Assembly: GCF_008329705.1 (NCBI RefSeq)
Contig: NZ_VTSX01000009.1
Location: forward strand, 1-64,000
From: Chryseobacterium sp. SN22
GTDB taxonomy: Bacteria > Bacteroidota > Bacteroidia > Flavobacteriales > Weeksellaceae
DNA length: 64,000 bases
Reading direction: 5' to 3'
Shown: positions 8,089 to 17,309 of the stretch, in pieces
Position numbering within the stretch: the first letter of the stretch is position 1
Layout: every line of letters starts with the position of its first letter
Program-made: the position numbers and the translations under genes
Notes under the pieces: model-generated
Database searches by the model: none
Seen by the model: only the letters and a program-made list of their open reading frames with translations
Told to the model about the DNA's origin: nothing

Positions 8089-9400
8089 GGGCAGCAATTG
8101 TTTTACGTCCGATACTCTTATAATAAAAACCGTTCTGTTCCGGGATTTCCAGAGGATACATATTTCTGCCGTCGAAGATCGCTTTGCCGTTCATTTTCTG
8201 AGCCATCAGCTCAAAATTCGGGTTTTTAAATTCAGGCCATTCGGTGGCGATCAGCAAAGCGTCCGCATTTTCCAGGGCCTCATACATGCTTTTGGCGTAT
8301 TGGATCTTATCTCCCAACAGCTTTTTAACGTTGCTTTCTGCAATCGTATCGTAGGCCACAATATTAGCGCCTTTTTCGAGCAACAGCGCAATGTTGTCCA
8401 GTGAAGAAGCTTCGCGGATATCGTCTGTATTGGCTTTAAAAGCCAGTCCCCATACGGCAATGTTTTTTCCTGTGATATTTCCACCGAAATACTTTTCAAT
8501 TTCCGAAACAAGGATTACTTTTTGGGCAAGGTTTACATTTTCTGTCGCTTCAAGGATCTGGAAGTTGAAATCTTCCTGTTTCCCGGATTTTATCAATGCT
8601 TTCACATCTTTAGGAAAACAGCTTCCTCCGTATCCTATTCCGGGAAATAAAAACCGCTGGCCGATCCTGTCGTCACTTCCCATTCCCAGCCTTACTTTAT
8701 CAACATCAGCTCCCACTTTTTCGCAGTAGTTGGCAATTTCGTTCATAAAAGTGATTTTTACGGCTAAAAATGAATTAGCCGCATATTTTGTAAGCTCAGA
8801 GGATTTCTCATCCATGAAAATAATAGGGATTCCGGTATTGGTAAACGGCTGGTAAATTTTAGCCATGATGTCCCGTGCTTTATCGGAACTCGAACCTACA
8901 ACTACTCTGGCAGGATTCATAGAATCTTCCACGGCAAAACCTTCTCTTAAAAATTCAGGGTTGGAAACTACATCAAAAGGAATCCGGGTTTTGGAAACGA
9001 TAACTTTCCGTACTTTGTCTGCCGTACCTACAGGAACTGTACTTTTGTTAACGATCACCTTATATTCAGTCATCATTTCCCCAATATCATTGGCTACTTT
9101 CAGGACATAGGAAAGGTCAGCAGATCCGTCTCCCCCCGGGGGAGTAGGCAACGCCAGGTAAATCACTTCGCTTTTATCTAATGCTTCTTTTAAATTGGTG
9201 GTGAAAAACAATCTCTCTGCCTGAATATTTCTCAGGAACATTTCTTCAAGATTCGGCTCATAAATGGGAACGATGCCGTTTTTCATACCTTCTACTTTTT
9301 TTTCATCAATATCCACACAGTATACTGAATTGCCAAGTTCTGCCAGTGTGGTTCCTGTAACCAAACCTACATAGCCTGTTCCTACAATAGTAATGTTCAA
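8075..9400 (-). CDS. ugd: UDP-glucose 6-dehydrogenase
   Basis: This enzyme oxidises UDP-glucose to UDP-glucuronate with two NAD molecules. It has the Rossmann motif IVGTGYVGLVTG near 5-16, the thioester-forming cysteine C261 in GGSCFPKDVKALI, and the C-terminal UDP-binding half with VWGLAFKANTDDIREAS. The 441 residues match bacterial Ugd/TuaD. It is the first gene of the minus-strand polysaccharide operon and overlaps the glycosyltransferase gene. A TAnnTTTG box lies just upstream on the same strand. UDP-glucuronate would serve as a sugar donor, or precursor of others, for the glycan made by this cluster. Confidence 0.96.
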   Translation of the reverse strand: MNITIVGTGYVGLVTGTTLAELGNSVYCVDIDEKKVEGMKNGIVPIYEPNLEEMFLRNIQAERLFFTTNLKEALDKSEVIYLALPTPPGGDGSADLSYVLKVANDIGEMMTEYKVIVNKSTVPVGTADKVRKVIVSKTRIPFDVVSNPEFLREGFAVEDSMNPARVVVGSSSDKARDIMAKIYQPFTNTGIPIIFMDEKSSELTKYAANSFLAVKITFMNEIANYCEKVGADVDKVRLGMGSDDRIGQRFLFPGIGYGGSCFPKDVKALIKSGKQEDFNFQILEATENVNLAQKVILVSEIEKYFGGNITGKNIAVWGLAFKANTDDIREASSLDNIALLLEKGANIVAYDTIAESNVKKLLGDKIQYAKSMYEALENADALLIATEWPEFKNPNFELMAQKMNGKAIFDGRNMYPLEIPEQNGFYYKSIGRKTIAAHGAS

Positions 9401-9425
9401 AATGTATGTTTTTAAAATTAAGACA

Positions 9426-9433
9426 CAAAAGTA
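9426..9433 (-). promoter_or_regulatory. Probable -7 box of the ugd operon promoter
   Basis: On the minus strand the box reads TACTTTTG, an exact match to the Bacteroidota -7 consensus TAnnTTTG, 26 bases before the ugd start. No clear -33 TTG partner is seen at the right distance. It is divergent from the rimP promoter. Confidence 0.5.
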
Positions 9434-9506
9434 GTAAAAATACCATCATCCGGATCTTTAAATTAATGCAAATGCAAATTAACTTATCCTGTTGATAATA
9501 AGATAT

Positions 9507-9537
9507 TTTGCATTTTTAATAAAAAGTTGTATATTTG
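9507..9537 (+). promoter_or_regulatory. Promoter of rimP-nusA-infB
   Basis: TTTG at 9507-9510 and TATATTTG at 9530-9537 are separated by 19 bases, matching the Bacteroidota -33/-7 promoter pair. Transcription would start near 9544, which excludes translation starts upstream of that point. Confidence 0.75.
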
Positions 9538-9560
9538 CAATGGATTTACGGAAAAACATG

Positions 9561-9588
9561 GGAAGGCCTTCGGAAGAAAGCCTTTTTT
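9561..9588 (+). promoter_or_regulatory. Hairpin with T-tract in the rimP leader, possible attenuator
   Basis: AAGGC at 9563-9567 pairs with GCCTT at 9580-9584, with outer G-T pairs and a small inner CTT/AAG stem. A run of T from 9583 follows. It lies between the promoter and the rimP ATG, so it has the form of an intrinsic terminator inside the leader. Regulation at this site is inference. Confidence 0.5.
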
Positions 9589-9619
9589 CGTACAGGTAAA
9601 TCAAGATTTTATAACATAT

Positions 9620-10087
9620 ATGGAGTTTAGAAAAAGAATTGAAGAATTATTACATGAGTTCCTTGACACCAGAACAGATTTATTTCTTATTGATCTGAAA
9701 TTTTCTGCAGGGGACGACATTACGGTGATTTTAGATGGTGACAACGGGGTTTCTTTACAGGACTGCCTTGATGCAAGCCGGGCCATAGAATTCAATATGG
9801 ATCGCGAAGAACATGATTTCAGCCTGCAGGTAATGTCGGCCGGATTAAGCGAACCTCTGGCAACTCCGAGACAGTTTGCTAAAAATCTCGGCCGCGAAAT
9901 TGAGGTTTTGCTGAATGACGATACAAAAATTGAAGGCGAACTGGCGAAGACAGATGAAGAAAAAATCACACTGATCCTGCGGTACCGAAAGCCAAAAGAC
10001 ATCGGCAAAGGAAAAGTGGATGTGGAGGAGGAAAAAGAAATTCCGTACTCTGAGATTAAGAAAGCATTAGTAACAATTAAATTTTAA
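9620..10087 (+). CDS. rimP: Ribosome maturation factor RimP
   Basis: RimP helps mature the 30S ribosomal subunit. The protein starts MEFRKRIEELLHEFL and contains the conserved GDDITVILDGDNGVSLQDCL region and SAGLSEPLATPRQF, which mark the N-terminal alpha/beta domain; the C-terminal SH3-like part follows. I chose ATG 9620 (155 residues) because this is the usual family length and because upstream in-frame codons lie inside the promoter and hairpin. It is followed 14 bases later by nusA, the conserved rimP-nusA-infB order. Confidence 0.95.
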   Translation: MEFRKRIEELLHEFLDTRTDLFLIDLKFSAGDDITVILDGDNGVSLQDCLDASRAIEFNMDREEHDFSLQVMSAGLSEPLATPRQFAKNLGREIEVLLNDDTKIEGELAKTDEEKITLILRYRKPKDIGKGKVDVEEEKEIPYSEIKKALVTIKF

Positions 10088-10101
10088 AAGAAAAAAAGTA
10101 A

Positions 10102-11337
10102 ATGGACAATATAGCGTTGATTGAATCCTTCGGTGATTTTAAAGACGAAAAAGGGATCAGTAAGATTGATCTTATGGCAATTATTGAAGATTCTCTGAAG
10201 ACCCTTCTGAGAAAACGATATGATTCGGATGATCATTTTGATGTGATTGTAAACCCTGACAAAGGGGATTTTCAGATCTTTTTAAATAAAACCATTGTGG
10301 AAGACGAAATGTCTGAAGACGATGACCTGGAAATCGAAATTTCCGAAGCCAAAAAAATCGATCCGACTTTCGAGGTAGGTGAAGATTTTACCATGGAAAT
10401 TCCTGTTGCTCAGTTGGGAAGACGAAATATTCTTACCCTGAAGCAGATCTTGGCTACAAAATTGCAGGAGCACAATAATGCCATGTTGTACGAGCAGTTT
10501 AAAGACCGGATCGGGGAGATTGTGGTTGGGGAAATCCATCATATCCGTCATAAGCATGTAATTTTGCTGGATGATGAAGATAACGAATTCATTTTGCCGA
10601 AAGAAAACCAGATTCCATCCGACTTCTTTAAAAAAGGTGAAAACATCAGAGCTATTGTTGAAACAGTAGATTTCAAAGGTTCAAAGCCACAGATTATTAT
10701 TTCCAGAACTGCCCCAAAATTCCTTGAGAAACTATTGGAGCTGGAAATTCCTGAAATCCAGGATGGCACGATTATGCTTAAAAAAGCAGTAAGAATTCCT
10801 GGAGAAAAAGCGAAGATTGCAGTGGATGCTTACGACGACAGAATAGATCCGGTAGGAGCCTGTGTAGGGGTGAAAGGATCAAGAATTCATGGCGTGGTAA
10901 GAGAGTTGAGAAACGAAAACATCGATGTTATTCAGTGGTCTAAAAACCCTGAAATCCTGGTGAAAAGAGCTTTAGGAAATGTAACCATTAATAAAATCGA
11001 CATCAATGAGGAGCAGCAATATGCCTTGGTATATACTCCGGTTGAAGAAATTTCCAAAGTCATCGGAAAACAGGGGCAGAATATCAGGCTTGCTTCCTGG
11101 TTGACAGGTTATGAGATTGATGTGCACAGGGAGGCCAGTGAAGACGATGATGTTGAATTAAGAGAATTTAATGATGATATCGATCAGTGGATTCTGGATG
11201 AATTTAGGAAAGTAGGTCTTACTACTGCAAAATCAGTTTTGGATAAGGAAACAGAAAGTTTACTCAACATGGTAGACTTGGAAGAAGAAACGATTGAAGA
11301 AGTGAAACGTATTCTGAGAGAAGAATTCGAAGATTAA
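10102..11337 (+). CDS. nusA: Transcription termination/antitermination factor NusA
   Basis: NusA binds RNA polymerase and nascent RNA and modulates pausing, termination and antitermination. The 411 residues hold the N-terminal polymerase-binding domain, an S1 domain (about 135-200), and KH domains with GACVGVKGSRIHGVVRELR and EEISKVIGKQGQNIRLAS. An acidic C-terminal tail follows, as is common in Bacteroidota NusA. It lies between rimP and infB in their conserved operon. The call is certain. Confidence 0.97.
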   Translation: MDNIALIESFGDFKDEKGISKIDLMAIIEDSLKTLLRKRYDSDDHFDVIVNPDKGDFQIFLNKTIVEDEMSEDDDLEIEISEAKKIDPTFEVGEDFTMEIPVAQLGRRNILTLKQILATKLQEHNNAMLYEQFKDRIGEIVVGEIHHIRHKHVILLDDEDNEFILPKENQIPSDFFKKGENIRAIVETVDFKGSKPQIIISRTAPKFLEKLLELEIPEIQDGTIMLKKAVRIPGEKAKIAVDAYDDRIDPVGACVGVKGSRIHGVVRELRNENIDVIQWSKNPEILVKRALGNVTINKIDINEEQQYALVYTPVEEISKVIGKQGQNIRLASWLTGYEIDVHREASEDDDVELREFNDDIDQWILDEFRKVGLTTAKSVLDKETESLLNMVDLEEETIEEVKRILREEFED

Positions 11338-11416
11338 GATTTTTAAGTAAATTTTAATAAACGGGTAAAAAAGAAATACTTTAATTTTAAGAATTAAAAA
11401 ATAGTAAATAATATAG

Positions 11417-14400
11417 ATGCCAAAAATTAGATTAAATAAAGCGGTTAAGGAATTCAATATTTCGATGTCCAGGTTAGTAGAATTTTTACAGGCTAAGGGT
11501 ATCGAGGTTGAAAGCAATCCTAACGCTCAATTAGAAGAAGCGGCATATTCTGCATTGGAGGCTGAGTTTGCCAAGGACGGCGAACAGCGTAAAGCTTCCC
11601 ATGAGGTGGTGATTACCAAAGTTCCGGAAGAAAAGCTGGAAATCGAGGAAAAGAAAACCCCTGAAGTAATAAGAGCTAAAGCTAACAAACCGGAAACTAA
11701 AATTTTAGGTAAAATAGACTTGGAGCCTAAAAAACCTGAAGTTGAAGAAGTTCCGGCTCCGAAACCGCAGCCTGTGGTGGAAGAGAAAAAAGAAGAAGTT
11801 GCCCCTGCTCCCGAAGTAAAGGCAACTCCTGAAAAACAGGAATTCAAAGTCCTGGATAAAATAGATTTGTCACAGATCGAGTCCAGAAACAGACCCGTGA
11901 AAAAAGACAAGCCAAAGGTGGAGGATAAAAAAGAAGAGGAAAAACAACCTGTAGAAAAACCGGCAGCTCCTGTACAGGAAGCACCGAAACCTGCAGCAGA
12001 AAAATCTGTTGAAAAGCCAGCAGAAGAAAAGCCGGCTGAACCTGCAAAAGCAAGCGAAGAATCTCAGGAACCACAAAAAATTGAAACGGTTTATCAGAAA
12101 CTTGACGGACCTAAAATTGTCGGTGAAAAAATCGACTTAACTCAGTTTGCCCCTAAACAGGGAGCCGGAGCTAAGAAGAAAAGAAAAAGAATCGAGAAGC
12201 CAGGCGGCGGAAACCAGCAGGGAGGTAACAACAACCAGCAGGGAGGCAATAATAACCAGGGGCAGGGCAACCGGCCTCAGGGTCAGGGTGGCCAGGGACA
12301 AGGTGGAAACCGTAACCAGGGACAAGGTGCACAAGGCGGCAACCGTTTTGGCAACAACAACCAGGGCGGCGGACAAGGCAACCGGCCTCAGGGTCAGGGC
12401 GGACAAGGCCAAGGCGGTGGAAACCGTTTCGGAAACAATCAGGGCAACCGTCCACCGGGACAGGGCAATCGCCCGCCGGGACAAGGGGGCCAGGGTGGAA
12501 ACCGTTTCGGAAACAACAGACCGGGACAAAGAACCATGCCTGTTGAGCTTACTGACGAACAGGTTAAAAACCAGATCAAGGAAACCCTTGAGAAGTTAAC
12601 CAATAAAGGAGGTAAATCCAAATCTGCAAAACACAGAAAAGACAAAAGAAATTTCCGTAGGGAACAGGATGAGCGTCAGCAGGAGATTGATGCAGCAGAC
12701 AGAACATTGAAAGTAACCGAATTCATCACGGTAGGTGAATTGGCAAGTTTGATGAACGTGTCTCCGACGGAAGTAATTTCTGCATGTTTCTCCCTGGGAG
12801 TAATGGTGACGATGAACCAGAGGCTTGAAGCCGATACCTTACTATTGGTAGCGGATGAATTCGGATATAAAATTGAATTCTCCGATGCTGATCTTGAAGA
12901 GGCGGAAGCAGATGAGGAAATCGACAATGAAGAGAATTTAGTATCGAGAGCACCGGTAGTTACTGTAATGGGACACGTTGACCACGGTAAAACTTCATTG
13001 CTGGATTATATCAGAAAAACAAATGTTATTGCAGGGGAATCCGGAGGGATTACCCAGCATATCGGAGCTTATAACGTAAAGCTGGAAAACGGACAGAGAA
13101 TTACATTCCTGGATACTCCGGGTCACGAAGCCTTTACGGCGATGAGGGCGAGGGGAGCGCAGATTACGGATATTGCGATTATTGTAATCGCTGCCGATGA
13201 TGATGTAATGCCTCAGACCAAAGAAGCGATCTCTCACGCACAGGCTGCAGGAGTACCGATGATCATTGCCATCAACAAGGTAGATAAGCCGAATGCCAAT
13301 CCGGATAACATCCGTCAGCAGCTTTCGGGCCTTAATCCTCCGGTTCTTGTAGAAGAGTGGGGTGGAAACGTTCAGGCTCAGGAAATCTCTGCAAAAATGG
13401 GTAATAATATGGATCTTTTATTGGAGAAAGTATTGTTACAGGCAGAATTACTGGAATTAAAAGCCAATCCGGATCGTTCAGCGAACGGAGTGGTCATTGA
13501 AGCATCATTGGACAAAGGAAGAGGATATGTGGCCACAATGCTGGTACAGTCCGGAACTTTGAAAGTCGGAGATTATGTAGTAGCAGGTAAAAACCACGGT
13601 AAAGTAAAAGCTTTGCTTGATGAAAGAGGGAAAAACCTTGCAGAAGCAGGTCCTTCGATTCCTGCTACCATCTTAGGTCTTGACGGAGCACCTACTGCGG
13701 GAGATAAATTCCGGGTATACGCTGACGAAAGTGAAGGTAAAGCCATTGCGAATAAGAGAGAGCAGCTTCAGAGAGAATTATCGATCAGAACTAAGAAACA
13801 TACGACGCTTGAAGAGCTGGGCCGACGTATTGCTTTAGGTGAGTTCAAAGAATTGAACATTATCCTTAAAGGTGATGTGGACGGTTCGGTAGAAGCGCTT
13901 TCGGATCAGTTGCAGAGATTGTCAACGGAAGAAATCAGCGTAAAAATCCTTCACTCCGGTGTAGGACAGATTACAGAGTCCGATATCAACCTTGCCGCTG
14001 CATCTGACGCCATTATCATCGGATTCAACGTAAGAGCTGGTGCTAATGCAAAAGAGCTTGCCGACCGTGAGGAAATCGAGATCAGAACGTATTCTATCAT
14101 CTATAAAGCCATCGATGAAGTAAAAGAAGCGATGGAAGGAATGCTTTCTCCGGAGATTCAGGAGCAGGTAATCGGTAACGTAGAAATCCGTGAAGTATTC
14201 AAGATTTCCAAAGTAGGTACCATTGCAGGTTGTATGGTTCTTACCGGAAAAGTGACTCGTCAATCGAAAATACGTTTGCTACGAGACGGTATCGTAAAAT
14301 TCGAAGGGGAACTGGAAAGCTTGAAACGTTTCAAAGACGACGTAAGAGAAGTGACGAAGGGCTACGAATGCGGATTGAACCTGAAAGGCTATAACGACAT

Positions 14401-14461
14401 TGAACAAGGCGACATTCTTGAGGTTTATGAAGAGGTTGCTGTGAAGAAGAAATTGAAGTAA
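11417..14461 (+). CDS. infB: Translation initiation factor IF-2
   Basis: IF-2 is the GTPase that brings initiator tRNA to the 30S subunit and promotes subunit joining. The 1014 residues begin with the IF2_N motif ([20 protein letters not shown]), then a long charged linker rich in Pro, Glu, Lys and Ala, then a Gly/Gln/Asn/Arg-rich block (about 255-372), and the catalytic core. G-domain motifs are G1 GHVDHGKT (near 520), G3 DTPGH and G4 NKVDK. The core ends with IF2 domains 2 to 4. A strong terminator follows 20 bases after the stop, closing the operon. Confidence 0.98.
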   Translation: MPKIRLNKAVKEFNISMSRLVEFLQAKGIEVESNPNAQLEEAAYSALEAEFAKDGEQRKASHEVVITKVPEEKLEIEEKKTPEVIRAKANKPETKILGKIDLEPKKPEVEEVPAPKPQPVVEEKKEEVAPAPEVKATPEKQEFKVLDKIDLSQIESRNRPVKKDKPKVEDKKEEEKQPVEKPAAPVQEAPKPAAEKSVEKPAEEKPAEPAKASEESQEPQKIETVYQKLDGPKIVGEKIDLTQFAPKQGAGAKKKRKRIEKPGGGNQQGGNNNQQGGNNNQGQGNRPQGQGGQGQGGNRNQGQGAQGGNRFGNNNQGGGQGNRPQGQGGQGQGGGNRFGNNQGNRPPGQGNRPPGQGGQGGNRFGNNRPGQRTMPVELTDEQVKNQIKETLEKLTNKGGKSKSAKHRKDKRNFRREQDERQQEIDAADRTLKVTEFITVGELASLMNVSPTEVISACFSLGVMVTMNQRLEADTLLLVADEFGYKIEFSDADLEEAEADEEIDNEENLVSRAPVVTVMGHVDHGKTSLLDYIRKTNVIAGESGGITQHIGAYNVKLENGQRITFLDTPGHEAFTAMRARGAQITDIAIIVIAADDDVMPQTKEAISHAQAAGVPMIIAINKVDKPNANPDNIRQQLSGLNPPVLVEEWGGNVQAQEISAKMGNNMDLLLEKVLLQAELLELKANPDRSANGVVIEASLDKGRGYVATMLVQSGTLKVGDYVVAGKNHGKVKALLDERGKNLAEAGPSIPATILGLDGAPTAGDKFRVYADESEGKAIANKREQLQRELSIRTKKHTTLEELGRRIALGEFKELNIILKGDVDGSVEALSDQLQRLSTEEISVKILHSGVGQITESDINLAAASDAIIIGFNVRAGANAKELADREEIEIRTYSIIYKAIDEVKEAMEGMLSPEIQEQVIGNVEIREVFKISKVGTIAGCMVLTGKVTRQSKIRLLRDGIVKFEGELESLKRFKDDVREVTKGYECGLNLKGYNDIEQGDILEVYEEVAVKKKLK
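12177..12535 (+). repeat. Low-complexity GQN/GQG tandem block inside infB
   Basis: Near-repeated units such as the DNA for [15 protein letters not shown] occur at about 12270-12310 and 12380-12422, with further partial copies. All copies keep the reading frame. The block encodes a flexible linker of IF-2 and is prone to length change. It is not a CRISPR array. Confidence 0.8.
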
Positions 14462-14480
14462 TTTAATTTTATATATTTTT

Positions 14481-14520
14481 AAGCTCCGCCCGCATCTTCG
14501 ATGCGGGCGGAGCTTGTTTT
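14481..14520 (+). terminator. Intrinsic terminator after infB
   Basis: A 15-base perfect stem (AAGCTCCGCCCGCAT at 14481-14495 with its complement at 14501-14515) closes a five-base CTTCG loop and is followed by TGTTTT... It ends the rimP-nusA-infB operon. Confidence 0.9.
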
Positions 14521-14845
14521 ACCGGGTCTCGAAGTAGTTTCTATATCAGTTATTATGTTTTTAATTATTACAGCTATTCGAAGCAATAAGTAACTGTAAT
14601 TCAATTTTATTCATAAACCGAGGACGGCTGCATCAAACGTTTTTGCAATGTGTTCTTGTTTACTCCACTTTTTCATTTTCTAATGAATATCATAGTGGAC
14701 TGTTTTTTTTAAGTACATAAAAATTTCTTTTAATAACATAATACGGAAACCAGTAGTTTTCTCCCGTTTGTTTTTAGAATATTTGTCACCTGTTTGTAGA
14801 GTAATTAAAATTTTATATTTTTAACCTTTAATTTAAAAAAAAACA
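14521..14845. other. Intergenic region with a weak hairpin and a promoter for the lipoprotein gene
   Basis: No coding frame is seen. At 14664-14699 TCCACT pairs with AGTGGA around an inner TTCATT/AATGAA stem, followed by eight T at 14703-14710, which looks like a weak terminator. A promoter-like pair lies at 14793-14796 (TTTG) and 14814-14821 (TATATTTT), 17 bases apart, 24 bases before the next start. Confidence 0.5.
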
Positions 14846-16468
14846 ATGATAGAAAAAAAACTATTTTTCAGGCTCTGCCTGATTCTTCTGGTCACCCTTT
14901 CTGCGTACTCCTGCAGGACCGACCAGTTTAATGAAAACGACCACTACCGCGACAGCTCAAAATCCCAGCTTATCTCAAAGCGAATTTCCCTGGACGAAGC
15001 CAGGCACAAAGCAAAGCTTCTTCCCGAGCTGGAAAAGGCGGAGGCGAAGTTTAAGGAAAAAAGCTTTGCACAGGGTAAAACCGTAAATTACGGAAACGGT
15101 ATCTCCATCGACACCGATGATGTAACGTATATTGAAAACGGACCCAATTACCATACCTACACCTTCAACATCAAGCGGGAAAATGCTCCGGCAGATGCTC
15201 CTGTAGAAAATCTCGTCTTGAGCCCTCTTACCGACGGCACTTACAGAGAGCTTCTGTTTTCTTACAGTCTTAGTCCGCAGGAAAAGCAGATCCTGATGGA
15301 TAGAGGCTTTGTAGATACCAAAAATAAAGTCACCGTTACCGATCTGCAAAAAGATACTTTCAACACTGGCGGCCAGCTTGCTAAAAGCACGGTATGCACC
15401 TGGACCATAGACACCCATTATACGACCTGCAGCGAAGGGCTGCACTCCCATGGTGAGACTGCGGGAAGTGGAGAGCCCGGCAGCGGCACCTGTAATGCGG
15501 AAACATTGTCTCAATTGGTTGTACTGGTGGTCGGCGCCTGTAAATCGATAGGCGACGACGGTGTTCCCGGAGGATCTACCGGTCCGGGAACAACCGGCCC
15601 CGGAACCTCACCGGGAGGATTGGGCAGCGGTGAAAATGACGGCAGCGGAAACACCGGCTCCCCATCCAACGGACCCGGAGACTGCAACGGTGGCCTTACG
15701 GCTCCCCAAACGCCTAATTACGATATAAGTGACGGAGGGTGCGGCGGCGGAATACCTACACAGCCCACTTTGCCTGTTAAAAATATAACACCCTGTACGA
15801 TGCTCAAAAGGAACTCTAATGATACGGTGTTTCGGGATAAGCTTGACGATTTAAAAACACGGGTGATTCCATCAACAAACGGGTATGACGAGCATGAAAC
15901 GGCTGTTGTGGTAACCAATGATCACGGGCAGCTGGTTTATAACACCTATATTATGCCAAAAGAAATAGGCCCCAATGTACAAGCTGTAAAAATAGAAGTT
16001 ACCGATTCTGATATTGCGGTAATGCATAACCATACGGTGAAATCTGCCTTTCTGGCCCCTTCGTATCTTGATCTGGTAGACTTCTATGATCATTACAAAT
16101 TTTTGAATGCTGCGGTAAAACCCTATTATATTTATTACCTTGCATGCTACAATGGAGAAGTCTATGCCCTGAAGGCAGATGATATGGCTGCTTTAGATGC
16201 TTTCTTTGCAGATTTTACCACCATTGGAAGCGGAAATTTTTCTAAAGATGAACAAACAAAGGCTTATAGCAAAATGAGAGGGTTTTATATTGATAATGGA
16301 ATGAACGGAGATAATCCTCACGATAAAGACAAGTCTGAAAAAATATTTTTGAATATTGTCCAGAGTTTCGGTAACGGAATCAGCTTATACCGCATAGATG
16401 ATTCAAGATGGGGAAAGCTGAGATTAGATCCTGACGGAACGGTAAAGAAAGATGATTGTCCTTTATAA
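14846..16468 (+). CDS. Secreted lipoprotein with Gly/Pro-rich linker and JAMM-like C-terminal motif
   Basis: No named family is recognised with certainty. The 540 residues begin with a lipoprotein signal (LILLVTLSAYSC, Cys about 23), so the protein is exported and lipid-anchored. The N-terminal third is charged. The middle (about 230-315) is a Gly/Pro/Ser/Thr-rich linker with several Cys. The C-terminal domain holds MHNHTVKSAFLAPSYLD: H394-x-H396, then S406-x-x-D409. This resembles the JAMM metalloprotease pattern HxH...SxxD, with a spacer of nine residues rather than the usual seven, and a possible upstream Glu. Directly behind it lies a small lipoprotein gene, and pieces of both are duplicated downstream. 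A toxin or protease role is only a hypothesis. Confidence 0.65.
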   Translation: MIEKKLFFRLCLILLVTLSAYSCRTDQFNENDHYRDSSKSQLISKRISLDEARHKAKLLPELEKAEAKFKEKSFAQGKTVNYGNGISIDTDDVTYIENGPNYHTYTFNIKRENAPADAPVENLVLSPLTDGTYRELLFSYSLSPQEKQILMDRGFVDTKNKVTVTDLQKDTFNTGGQLAKSTVCTWTIDTHYTTCSEGLHSHGETAGSGEPGSGTCNAETLSQLVVLVVGACKSIGDDGVPGGSTGPGTTGPGTSPGGLGSGENDGSGNTGSPSNGPGDCNGGLTAPQTPNYDISDGGCGGGIPTQPTLPVKNITPCTMLKRNSNDTVFRDKLDDLKTRVIPSTNGYDEHETAVVVTNDHGQLVYNTYIMPKEIGPNVQAVKIEVTDSDIAVMHNHTVKSAFLAPSYLDLVDFYDHYKFLNAAVKPYYIYYLACYNGEVYALKADDMAALDAFFADFTTIGSGNFSKDEQTKAYSKMRGFYIDNGMNGDNPHDKDKSEKIFLNIVQSFGNGISLYRIDDSRWGKLRLDPDGTVKKDDCPL

Positions 16469-16487
16469 TTTTAAAAAAAAACAAAAA

Positions 16488-17060
16488 ATGAACAAAATAG
16501 CTTTAATATTTATTTTAATATTTTCAATCAGCTGTAAAAGCCAAACAAATATTATTGACTTAAAGGATAGGTGCAATTATAATCCAATGAATAGAACGAA
16601 TGGTTCATTGTATAAAAAAGATATAAGTAATGAATATGGCCCATTTATAGGAGTATGGAAATGGATGTCAGGAAACAGAGAAATGATTCTTACTTTAATT
16701 AAACAGACTAAATATCACTATATATCAGGTAATGATAATTATTATGCCGATAGATTGGTTGGTTATTATACCTATAAAGAAAACGGGTTGATAATCATAG
16801 ATACTTCTGGAGATAATTTGATGGAGGATTATGGATTGAAAGTTGAATTTGATACCCAATGTGGTGGTGGGGTTTTGGGAGCATCTTTTAAAGATGTAAA
16901 AAAAGATAAAAATTTTAGTGTTAAACTAGAGAAACTCTCTCCAACCCAAATGAAATTTACAGGCAAAGTATTCGAAGGTACTTATCAGATTGGGAGAACA
17001 CCTACTACGGTATATCTGGGAAGTACTTTTCCTTTGGAGATGGTTTTTACAAAGCAGTAG
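16488..17060 (+). CDS. Small lipoprotein, DUF6705-like
   Basis: The protein has 190 residues and begins MNKIALIFILIFSISCKSQ, a lipoprotein signal with Cys16. The mature part contains FIGVWKWMSGNREM, a lipocalin-like opening, and ends TTVYLGSTFPLEMVFTKQ. It resembles the Chryseobacterium family I know as DUF6705, whose function is unknown; this assignment is from memory of the family and should be taken as tentative. I chose ATG 16488, since the signal peptide begins there. It lies 19 bases behind the JAMM-like lipoprotein gene, and the two are duplicated together downstream, so they may act as a pair. Confidence 0.75.
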   Translation: MNKIALIFILIFSISCKSQTNIIDLKDRCNYNPMNRTNGSLYKKDISNEYGPFIGVWKWMSGNREMILTLIKQTKYHYISGNDNYYADRLVGYYTYKENGLIIIDTSGDNLMEDYGLKVEFDTQCGGGVLGASFKDVKKDKNFSVKLEKLSPTQMKFTGKVFEGTYQIGRTPTTVYLGSTFPLEMVFTKQ

Positions 17061-17091
17061 AATATTAATATCCAGCTAGAGGTAATTAAAT

Positions 17092-17120
17092 AAAAAACTC
17101 CAAATTGTTTTGGAGTTTTT
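17092..17120 (+). terminator. Intrinsic terminator after the small lipoprotein gene
   Basis: AAAAACTCCAAA pairs with TTTGGAGTTTTT around a TTGT loop, with T-tract on the plus strand and A-tract on the left, so it could act in both directions. Confidence 0.8.
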
Positions 17121-17147
17121 AGTTATGAGAGATAAGTCTTAAAGGTA

Positions 17148-17292
17148 CAAAGACAAGTCTGAAAAAATATTTTTGAATATTACCAAGAATTTTGGTAACG
17201 GAATCAGTTTATACCGCATAGATGATTCAAGATGGGGCAAGCTGAGATTAGATCCCGATGGAACGGTAAAGAAAGATGACTGCCCTTTATAA
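17148..17292 (+). pseudogene. Orphan 3' tip of the JAMM-like lipoprotein gene
   Basis: This fragment repeats the last 48 or so codons of 14846-16468 in an open frame, ending at the TAA at 17290-17292. It encodes YRIDDSRWGKLRLDPDG and the terminal KKDDCPL, identical to the parent at these points, with changes such as NITKNF for NIVQSF. There is no start codon or signal peptide. It stands ahead of a second copy of the small lipoprotein gene, just as in the intact cassette, so the two were duplicated as one unit. Confidence 0.85.
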
Positions 17293-17309
17293 CTTTAAGA
17301 AACAAAAAA

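Noticed and set aside
9527..9619. N-terminal extension of RimP
   Set aside because: It would begin inside the promoter and cross the hairpin; ATG 9620 gives the normal family length.
12177..12535. Near-tandem repeats that could suggest a CRISPR array
   Set aside because: Units are not separated by unique spacers, they keep the infB frame, and no cas gene is near.
12137..12599. Open frames on both strands in the infB repeat block
   Set aside because: They come from the low-complexity Gly/Gln codons and encode repetitive peptides with no start context.
14975..15514. A 179-codon minus-strand frame in the JAMM-like lipoprotein gene
   Set aside because: It is a shadow of the sense gene, with no recognisable motifs or start context.
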